64,000 nucleotides of DNA from assembly GCA_016302965.1 (NCBI GenBank), contig JAEDMP010000001.1, positions 1-64,000 on the forward strand, read 5' to 3'. Made by a program: the position numbers and the translations under genes. Positions 58,115-64,000 of the stretch are shown one piece after another. The notes beneath the pieces are model-generated. The model saw only the letters and a program-made list of their open reading frames with translations, did not search any database and had not been told where the DNA came from. Every line of letters starts with the position of its first letter. Position 1 is the first letter of the stretch. Origin of the DNA: Bacteroidaceae bacterium. GTDB lineage: Bacteria; Bacteroidota; Bacteroidia; Bacteroidales; Bacteroidaceae.

Positions 58115-58891
58115 TCATTCGTCCGTATTGGCGGGTAGGGCGGCCAGTCCCTCGGCAGCCGAAAGGATATGCTGGTTATACTCGTCGCTGATTACCTTTC
58201 CGTCGCGCAGCATGATGTTGCGGCTGGAGTAGTTGGCGATGTCGGGGTTATGGGTTACGAAGATGATGGTTCGTCCTTCTGCGTGCAGTTTCTGGAAGAG
58301 CACCAGTATCTCGAAGGAGGTGCGGGTGTCGAGATTACCTGTCGCCTCGTCGGCCAGGATGACTGCCGGATTGTTCACCAGGGCCCGAGCGATGGCCACA
58401 CGCTGCATCTGTCCGCCCGACATCTGGTTTGACTTGTGGTAGAGCCGGTCACCCAGTCCTACCGCCTTCAGTGCTTCGATGGCCCGCTGGCGGCGTTCCT
58501 CGGCGCTTACCTCTGGGTTGTACATCAGTGGCAACTCCACATTCTCAACACTCGTGGTTTTGGAGAGCAGGTTGTAGTTCTGGAAGATGAAGCCAATCTT
58601 CCGGTTGCGGAGCACAGCACGTTGAGCGCGCGTCATGGTGCGCACGGGTACCCCGTCGAGGATATATTCGCCGCTCGATGGGGTGTCGAGGCAGCCCAAC
58701 TGGTTAAGCAGGGTTGATTTGCCGGAGCCCGACTTGCCCATGATGGTGACAAACTCGCCCTCGTGGATGCGGAACGAGACTCCGCGCAGGGCATGCACCA
58801 TCTCTTCGCCTACCATGAAGTCACGCTTCACCTGCTGCAGTTCGATTACTACTTTCTTTTCTGTTGACATGGCATGAATTTCTGTTGACAT
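58115..58891 (-). CDS. MacB-type ABC transporter ATP-binding protein
   Basis: 258 aa. Walker A GKSGSGKST (52-60), Q-loop FIFQNYNLL, signature MSGGQMQRVAIARAL, Walker B VILADEAT and H-loop THN are all intact, as in LolD/MacB ATPases. Two in-frame ATGs, 58891 and 58870, come from an imperfect 21-bp tandem duplication of the start region; either may be used and the shorter gives 251 aa. Confidence 0.95.
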   Translation of the reverse strand: MSTEIHAMSTEKKVVIELQQVKRDFMVGEEMVHALRGVSFRIHEGEFVTIMGKSGSGKSTLLNQLGCLDTPSSGEYILDGVPVRTMTRAQRAVLRNRKIGFIFQNYNLLSKTTSVENVELPLMYNPEVSAEERRQRAIEALKAVGLGDRLYHKSNQMSGGQMQRVAIARALVNNPAVILADEATGNLDTRTSFEILVLFQKLHAEGRTIIFVTHNPDIANYSSRNIMLRDGKVISDEYNQHILSAAEGLAALPANTDE

Positions 58892-58899
58892 TACATGAT
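58858..58899. repeat. 21-bp imperfect tandem duplication at the start of the MacB ATPase gene
   Basis: Two adjacent 21-bp segments (58858-58878 and 58879-58899) share TTTCTGTTGACAT and 18 of 21 positions. They produce two in-frame start codons and the repeated MSTE at residues 1-4 and 8-11. Confidence 0.65.
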
Positions 58900-58936
58900 G
58901 GGGATTAGTCCCTTGTCTTGGATGGGGCGCTTGCTC

Positions 58937-60109
58937 CTATTTCTTCTTGCGTGAGGGAGGACCGGGTGCAAAGGGCGATTTCTCCTGGGGAGCCGCAGCA
59001 GTCTCTTCTTCAGCCAGTTCGGTCACGGTGGTGACAATCTCTGTACCCTCTGCCAGTCCGGAGAGGATTTCGGTGTGTATGCCGTCGCTCATGCCCAACT
59101 GTACGCTGTGCGCCTGCAGCGTGTTGCCCTGTTTGGTCCAGAGTTTGTTCTTTCCCTTGCAGTCGGCAATCTTCATTTTGCCTACAGTCTCAGGCGTAGG
59201 TGTGAAGCGCAGGGCCTTGGTCGATACACTCAGCACGCCCTGTTTCTCGGCTGTATAGATGGTGACATTGGCGGTCAGTCCGGGCTTGAGTTTCAGTTGC
59301 TCGTTGGGTGCGCTGATGACCACTTCATAGGTCACCACATTATTGGTGGTGGTGGCCTCCTGTCTCACTTGTGTCACCTGGCCCTCAAACACGTCGTTGG
59401 GGAAGGCATCCACGGTGAAGCTCACACGTTCTCCCTCCTTCACATCGCCGATATCAGCCTCGTCCACATTGGCAATCACGCGCATGTTGGTGAGGTCTTG
59501 GGCGATGGTGAAGAGTTCGGGGGTGCTGAAGCTGGCAGCCACGGTCTGTCCCTCTTCCACGGCCTTGGAGAGTACCACGCCGTCGATGGGTGAGGTGATG
59601 GTGGCATAGTTGAGGTTGGTCTCTGCCTTCTTCACGCTCTCTTGGGCGGTTTTCACCTGTTGCACGGCTTTCTCGAAAGAGAGTCTGGCGTTCTCATACT
59701 CGTCGGCACTCACGAGTCCCTTCTTGTAGAGGGTCTCGTAGCGCTGGTGGTTGGCTTTCTCATAGTTCAGTGAGCTTTGTGCACTCGACAGATTGGCTTT
59801 GGCCGTGTTGAGTTCGCTGGTCAGGTTGGTTCTGTCGAGTTCGGCAATCACCTGTCCTTTTGTCACCTTGCTGTTATAGTCTACATAGAGCTTGCTCACG
59901 ATGCCCGATACCTGGGTACCGACGGTGACCGATGTCACCGGTTCGATGGTGCCAGTGGCTGTTACGCTGTTCTGCAGGTTGGCCCGTGTTATTTTCTCTG
60001 TTTCGAATTGGATCTCCTTGTTTTTTTTGCCTCCCGAGAAGATCCATGACCCGATGGCCACTACCAGCATGGCGGCCACGATTATCCATATTTTGCTGAT
60101 TTTTTTCAT
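58937..60109 (-). CDS. MacA-like periplasmic adaptor (membrane fusion) protein
   Basis: 390 aa. An N-terminal membrane anchor (8-26), a lipoyl half-motif (about 60-90, TVGTQVSGIVSKLYVDYNSKV), an alpha-helical hairpin/coiled coil (about 95-170), second lipoyl half (ITSPIDGVVLSKAVEEGQTV) and beta-barrel and membrane-proximal domains. It links the MacB ATPase/permease to TolC. The C-terminal tail (PFAPGPPSRKKK) is basic. 45 bp ahead of the ATPase gene. Confidence 0.95.
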   Translation of the reverse strand: MKKISKIWIIVAAMLVVAIGSWIFSGGKKNKEIQFETEKITRANLQNSVTATGTIEPVTSVTVGTQVSGIVSKLYVDYNSKVTKGQVIAELDRTNLTSELNTAKANLSSAQSSLNYEKANHQRYETLYKKGLVSADEYENARLSFEKAVQQVKTAQESVKKAETNLNYATITSPIDGVVLSKAVEEGQTVAASFSTPELFTIAQDLTNMRVIANVDEADIGDVKEGERVSFTVDAFPNDVFEGQVTQVRQEATTTNNVVTYEVVISAPNEQLKLKPGLTANVTIYTAEKQGVLSVSTKALRFTPTPETVGKMKIADCKGKNKLWTKQGNTLQAHSVQLGMSDGIHTEILSGLAEGTEIVTTVTELAEEETAAAPQEKSPFAPGPPSRKKK

Positions 60110-60172
60110 CGTTGTTGGTTTATATCGTTTTTTATCTTGATTTTGCTTATTAATAGAGGTAATGATGAGGGT

Positions 60173-61522
60173 CTATTCCTGTTTTCCATAGAATTCAAGC
60201 AACTTGATATTCATGATGGTCAGGTATTTGCTTTGCAGCATGTTCTGTTGCGCTTCGAGCAGTTTGTCTTTGCCGTTCATCAGTTCGATGATGTTTTTCA
60301 GTCCTAAGCGGAACTGTTCCGAGAGCAGTTCGCAACTGGCTTCCTCGCTGTTGACCGATGCGGATGCGGCCTTGTATTTCTGTTGGTTGGTGAGTGCATC
60401 GAGCCAGTAGCCTTCGATGGTGGAGTAGAGTTGTTTCTCCTGTTCCTGCATGGAGAGTTCGCTGTCGATGATTTGCAGGCGGGCCTTGTTCACGGCCGTT
60501 TTTGTCTTGCGGCGGTCATAGAGCGGAACGCTGAAAGACACGCCGGCCATGGCATCGAAGTTGGTCTTCATCTGCTGTCCCCAGGTCTTGTCGCTCATCG
60601 ACGACGAACTGGTGCCGAGACTGCCCGAGAGGCTCACCGTAGGCAGATAGCCGGCCTTGGCGATCGAAAGGTTCAGGGCGCTGCTCTTGGCTGCGAGTCG
60701 CTGCTGCTCTATCTCTGGACGCGAGGTGAGGGCTGCTTCATAGGTCGATTGCAGCGAGGGAATCTCTTTCATCGCTTCCTGTTCCAGATGCTCAGGTACG
60801 GCGATGTCGAAATCCATGTCGCCGGTGAGTTCGAGCAACTGTTTGAGTTGGAGTTTGTAGTTGGCGAGGATGCTCTGCGCGTTCACCACATTGTATTCAT
60901 CCTGTGCGCTCTGTGCGCTGAGTTGCGCCAGGTCGGCTTTCGACATCTTGCCCACGTTCACCAGTTCCTGTCCCCGCTCCTCGTTCTTGCGACTGGTGGC
61001 GAGGTTGTTTTGGTTCACGGCTACGGCATCGTTGAGATAGAGAATCTGGAGATAGAGTTTCAGGATTTGTTCCTGGATGCTGTTGGCGGTGACGGCAGAG
61101 TCGAGTTCCGCTGTCTGGGCGTTGAGTTTGTTCAGGTGTACGGTGTTGGTGTTCTGGTTGCCGTTCCAGAGTGTCCATGAGGCATTGATGCCGTAACTAC
61201 CGTTGTAGTAACTCTTCTTCATGCTGGAGGTTACGGTGCCATTGGCAACCGTGCTGACACCCGAGTTGACCCAAGGTCGATAGCCCATCGACTGACTGGT
61301 AGAGGCGCTGAGTGAGGGCAACAGGTCGGCTTTCGACTGTTTCCAGTCCTCCTCAGCCTGTTGGCGTGCCACATTCTTCTTTTTGAGGCTAATGTTGTGG
61401 GTGAGTGCATACTCGATGCAATCGTCCAACGACCATTTTTTTGCCGTTTGGCCATGGATGGGACTTCCGGTCAGAAGGAGTACCGCCGCCATCAAGCCGA
61501 TGAATCTTTTTCTTCTCTTCAT
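60173..61522 (-). CDS. TolC-family outer-membrane efflux protein
   Basis: 449 aa. Signal peptide about 1-24 (ending PIHGQ), then the duplicated OEP repeat rich in long helices (SLDDCIEYALTHNISLKKKNV; ARQQAEEDWKQSKADLLP; the second repeat near 270-300). It supplies the outer-membrane duct for MacAB, and possibly for the CusBA-like pump upstream, as no other TolC is present in the window. It has its own promoter. Confidence 0.94.
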   Translation of the reverse strand: MKRRKRFIGLMAAVLLLTGSPIHGQTAKKWSLDDCIEYALTHNISLKKKNVARQQAEEDWKQSKADLLPSLSASTSQSMGYRPWVNSGVSTVANGTVTSSMKKSYYNGSYGINASWTLWNGNQNTNTVHLNKLNAQTAELDSAVTANSIQEQILKLYLQILYLNDAVAVNQNNLATSRKNEERGQELVNVGKMSKADLAQLSAQSAQDEYNVVNAQSILANYKLQLKQLLELTGDMDFDIAVPEHLEQEAMKEIPSLQSTYEAALTSRPEIEQQRLAAKSSALNLSIAKAGYLPTVSLSGSLGTSSSSMSDKTWGQQMKTNFDAMAGVSFSVPLYDRRKTKTAVNKARLQIIDSELSMQEQEKQLYSTIEGYWLDALTNQQKYKAASASVNSEEASCELLSEQFRLGLKNIIELMNGKDKLLEAQQNMLQSKYLTIMNIKLLEFYGKQE

Positions 61523-61607
61523 AATCTATTTTTGATATGATTAATTTGGGTTATCTGCAAATGGTTTTGCAAGATGTTTCTGTAGATGAATTGTCCTGTT
61601 TTGTCCG

Positions 61608-61639
61608 CAAAATTACGAAGAATGTATATTCATATCAAA
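61608..61639 (-). promoter_or_regulatory. Promoter of the tolC-macAB-sensor operon
   Basis: On the minus strand TTTG (61639-61636), 20-bp spacer, TAATTTTG (61615-61608). Transcription would start near 61601, 79 bp before the tolC ATG. This separates the tolC-macA-macB-kinase-regulator genes from cusBA. Confidence 0.75.
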
Positions 61640-61718
61640 TGTAATAGATGAATAATCGGCTGTTAGTAGAGAAAAGCGCTCTTTTCTTCTATTTTAACCT
61701 ATGGCAGTTAACATTATT

Positions 61719-61925
61719 TTAACGCTTTGGCGCTTTCTGTGCGATATTCTTGCCAGTCATCAACTGAACAGGGCAATCAGTTGAGAACTGAATACGGCAA
61801 TCAGTTGAGAACTGAATACGGCAATCAGTTGGAAACTGAATACGGCAATCAGTTGGGAACTGAATAGGGCAATCAGTTGAGAACTGAATACGGCAATCAG
61901 TTGGGAACCTATCCCTATGCCCCAT
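61719..61925 (-). CDS. Small ORF of Cys-containing octapeptide repeats, overlapping the cusB stop codon
   Basis: 68 aa. The ATG (61925-61923) overlaps the cusB stop codon TAA in the arrangement TAATG, which is typical of translational coupling. After MGHRDRFP there are six octapeptide units of the form TDC(R/P)(I/V)Q(F/L)(S/P/M), then a basic tail. The units are the translation of six 24-bp DNA repeats, so the frame may be open only because 24 is a multiple of three. Six regularly spaced Cys beside a metal-efflux type RND system invite the idea of metal binding, but there is no homology support. The gene could be real or a by-product of a repeat. Confidence 0.3.
   Translation of the reverse strand: MGHRDRFPTDCRIQFSTDCPIQFPTDCRIQFPTDCRIQFSTDCRIQFSTDCPVQLMTGKNIAQKAPKR
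61762..61905. repeat. 24-bp tandem repeat, six copies, between cusB and tolC
   Basis: Six head-to-tail copies of exactly 24 bp (61762-61785, 61786-61809, 61810-61833, 61834-61857, 61858-61881, 61882-61905). The shared core is AACTGAATACGGCAATCAG followed by TTG and two variable bases (AG, GA or GG); substitutions also occur at TAC/CAG/TAG. There are no spacers, so this is not a CRISPR array. Confidence 0.9.
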
Positions 61926-62872
61926 TAGAGACTGTTGCCTTGGGCCTTGATTTTCGAACGCACATACATGCCCGGACGGAACTGGGTGTTTGGCGTCGTT
62001 ACGCGTGCATAGACCTTGATGGAATAGTCGGTCTTGTCGACACTCTGTTCTATGGCTACGACCGTGGCGCTGAATGTCTCCTTGCCCATGCCGTTCACCC
62101 GGAAGGCGAGGGGCGTACCCACTTTCATCAGTCCTATCTCTTTTTCGTAAACCGTGAGTTGGAGCAGCGGTTCCGCCTTGTTGATTACATCGCAGATTGG
62201 TTCGCCCGTCTGCAGATACTTGCCCAGATTGGCCTGTAGGTTGGTGACATATCCGGCTATAGGAGACTTGACTTGCAGGAAGGCACTGATGCCGTGCTGT
62301 TGCACGGCGGCGGGATGCACGCCGAGGGCCGTGAGACGTGCGCTGGCCGCAGCCTTCCTACTCTTCATAGACAGGTAGTCGGCTTTGCTCTGTTCTATCT
62401 TTTTCTTGGAGGAGGCTTCCTGGCTGCCGAGACTCTTTTGCCGCTCATACTCCTTTTCCAGATACTCCTGCTGGGCAGCCGCATCAAGATACTCCTGCTG
62501 GAGTTCGATAAACTCGGGATTGTCGATGGTGGCCACCACCTGGCCTTTGTGTACAGCCTGACCTGGCATGACGAGAATGGAGTGAACCCTTCCGCCCATA
62601 GTGAGCGAGAGCGTGGCGTGCTGCTGAGGCTGAACCACCATCAGTCCGTTGAAGGTGGGACTGTTTTCCACGTGGGTGGCACTGCTGACAGCATCTACCT
62701 GGACGGCAGATGAGTCAGCGAGCAGACTGTCGGCAGCTGTCGAGTCACGCTGCTCGGTTGAGGCGGGTTCCATGGGGGTTGATTTACCGGAACAGGCAGA
62801 TGAGAGACTGATGACAGCCGTTGCGGTGAGCGTCAGACCGATGGCGCTGAATATGTTGCTTTTCGTTTTCAT
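61925..62872 (-). CDS. CusB/CzcB-like RND periplasmic adaptor lipoprotein
   Basis: 315 aa from ATG 62872; the longer frame (to 62932) lacks a signal. Lipoprotein signal ends LSSAC (Cys near 27). Lipoyl-like half motifs (VHSILVMPGQAVHKGQVVATI and VKSPIAGYVTNLQANLGKYL) flank a helical hairpin (about 120-185, ELQQEYLDAAAQQEYLEKEYE), then beta-barrel and membrane-proximal domains. It would join the CusA-like pump to a TolC. The N-terminal region (30-60) is Ser/Thr/Ala-rich and shows no Met/His metal cluster, so metal specificity is not evident. Confidence 0.88.
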   Translation of the reverse strand: MKTKSNIFSAIGLTLTATAVISLSSACSGKSTPMEPASTEQRDSTAADSLLADSSAVQVDAVSSATHVENSPTFNGLMVVQPQQHATLSLTMGGRVHSILVMPGQAVHKGQVVATIDNPEFIELQQEYLDAAAQQEYLEKEYERQKSLGSQEASSKKKIEQSKADYLSMKSRKAAASARLTALGVHPAAVQQHGISAFLQVKSPIAGYVTNLQANLGKYLQTGEPICDVINKAEPLLQLTVYEKEIGLMKVGTPLAFRVNGMGKETFSATVVAIEQSVDKTDYSIKVYARVTTPNTQFRPGMYVRSKIKAQGNSL

Positions 62873-62951
62873 AGTTGCATGTATATATTTGTTTTGAATA
62901 TGAATGGGGATGAACAATAGGTGAATCAACAAGAATGAGGCGGTTCGTCTG

Positions 62952-64000
62952 TTACAATTTGCGGGAGGACCAACGACGCCTGATGATGGGATAGAGTGCC
63001 ACCATTTTATAGAAGGCGGGGATGATAATCAGGGTAAGGAAGGTGGAGACAATCAGACCGCCGATGACCACTGTTGCCAGCGGACGCTGCACCTCGGCAC
63101 CGGCAGATGTGGCGATGGACATGGGCACGAAACCCAAGGAGGCCACCAGCCCTGTCAGGAATACAGGACGTAGCAAATGATGGCTGCCACGCAGGATAAT
63201 CCGGTCGGTTGCCATGCCATATCGGCTGCTCTGGCGCAGCGCATTGAAATGATTGATCATGAGAATGCCATTGAGCACGGCCACACCAAACAGCGCGATG
63301 AAGCCCACACCCGCAGAGATGCTGAAGGGTAGGCCACGCAGCCACAGGGCGATGATACCACCGATGAGCGAGAGCGGAACCGTGGAGAAGACGACCAGCG
63401 AATAGGTGACACTTCTGAAGGCAAAGAACAGCAGCAGCAGGATGAGCATCAGGGCGATGGGGATGACCACCGCCAGCGTACGGATGGCATTCTGCAGATT
63501 CTCAAACTGTCCGCCATACTCGAAATAATAACCGGGTTTGAGTTTCACATGCTGGTCGAGCAGTGTGCTGATTTGTGACACCACCTGCTGGATGTCGGCA
63601 TCACGCACGTTCACACCGATGATGATGCGGCGCTTGGTGGCATCGCGGTTGATTTGCAGGGGGCCGTTCACCAGACTGATGGTGGCCACTTCGCTTACGG
63701 GTATCTGGAATCCCTCACAGGTGCGGACAAACAGCCGGTTGAGGTCCAGGTCTTTGACCTTTTCGTCATCGAGCCGCACCACCAGGTCAAAGCGCCGTTC
63801 ATTCTCAAACACCACCCCTGCCGTTTCGCCAGCATAGGCCGTGCGGATGATATCGTTGAGTTCCTCGATGTTGATGCCATAGCGGGCGAGTTTGTTTCGG
63901 TCGTAGTTCACGACGAGTTGGGGCAAGCCTACCGCCTGTTCTACAATCACATCCGATGCGCCCGGCACCTTCTCCACATATTCCGCAGCCTCTTTGGCCT
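62952..64000 (-). CDS. CusA/CzcA-like RND efflux pump, C-terminal part (runs off the window)
   Basis: The reading frame stays open to the last base of the window and beyond; at least 349 residues are visible, the C-terminal third of a roughly 1000-aa inner-membrane transporter. The periplasmic PN/PC region (ASDVIVEQAVGLPQLVV, YAGETAGVVFENERRFDLVVRL) is followed by helices 8-12 with GVGFIALFGVAVLNGILMINHFN and GAEVQRPLATVVIGGLIVST, which are closest to heavy-metal efflux (CzcA/CusA) RND proteins. A start codon inside the window is not expected. Followed by cusB (79 bp). Confidence 0.9.
   Translation of the reverse strand, partial: AKEAAEYVEKVPGASDVIVEQAVGLPQLVVNYDRNKLARYGINIEELNDIIRTAYAGETAGVVFENERRFDLVVRLDDEKVKDLDLNRLFVRTCEGFQIPVSEVATISLVNGPLQINRDATKRRIIIGVNVRDADIQQVVSQISTLLDQHVKLKPGYYFEYGGQFENLQNAIRTLAVVIPIALMLILLLLFFAFRSVTYSLVVFSTVPLSLIGGIIALWLRGLPFSISAGVGFIALFGVAVLNGILMINHFNALRQSSRYGMATDRIILRGSHHLLRPVFLTGLVASLGFVPMSIATSAGAEVQRPLATVVIGGLIVSTFLTLIIIPAFYKMVALYPIIRRRWSSRKL

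Larger units (their letters stand above)
61523..61924. other. tolC-cusB gap (402 bp)
   Basis: Contains the tolC promoter (61608-61639), an AT-rich stretch (61640-61718) without visible features, and the six 24-bp repeats (61762-61905). Apart from the repeat-encoded small ORF no coding sequence is credible. Confidence 0.7.

Noticed and set aside
61762..61905. Possible CRISPR array
   Set aside because: The repeats are contiguous with no spacers, and there are no cas genes in the window.

Overview
The window is a contiguous chromosomal segment of a Bacteroidales bacterium, most likely Prevotellaceae. Evidence seen directly: repeated Bacteroidetes-type promoters (a -33 TTTG/TTG, about 20 bp, then -7 TAnnTTTG), F1Fo genes in the order atpD-atpC-(small membrane protein)-atpB-E-F-H-A-G, a CBM20-GH77 amylomaltase, a CHU_C (type IX secretion, type B) C-terminal domain, a LysM/periplasmic-binding fusion and a lamin-tail/OadG fusion. 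There are no insertion sequences, prophage genes, CRISPR arrays, tRNA or rRNA genes that I can recognise.

Layout, plus strand 0.3-27.6 kb: a membrane-anchored LytTR regulator; thrS; a leucine/isoleucine operon (leuA-leuC-leuD-cimA-leuB plus a TPR lipoprotein-like/secreted gene) preceded by what looks like a complete transcription attenuator with its own leader peptide; the six-gene Na+-pumping NADH:quinone reductase (nqrA-F) closed by a strong terminator; an NhaD-type Na+/H+ antiporter; pfkA; the complete F1Fo ATP synthase operon; a HAD phosphatase. These respiratory genes suggest a Na+ pump, an exchanger and an apparently H+-type ATP synthase lying side by side.

27.6-46.1 kb: 4-alpha-glucanotransferase (minus), NrdG-like activase and a giant TamB-like protein (plus), then a minus-strand run: glycosyltransferase with a LuxR-type regulator; an AspT-family exchanger with three subunits (OadG-like, biotin carrier, OadB-like) of a Na+-translocating decarboxylase whose carboxyltransferase alpha subunit is not in the window; a POT-like transporter; an outer-membrane beta-barrel protein and a LysM/periplasmic-binding protein.

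46.2-64 kb: a small CHU_C protein with uvrA, an SGNH esterase lipoprotein, a response regulator, glyA (minus), an alpha/beta hydrolase, then a minus-strand efflux block: LytTR response regulator, LytS-type kinase, MacB permease, MacB ATPase, MacA, TolC (own promoter), and upstream CusB and the C-terminal part of CusA, which runs off the right end. Between cusB and tolC are six 24-bp repeats that encode a Cys-containing octapeptide repeat starting on the cusB stop codon.

Several listed gene starts differ from the longest open frame because the longest frame begins at a TTG that is part of the TAnnTTTG promoter element or has no support. Coordinates below use the start I favour.
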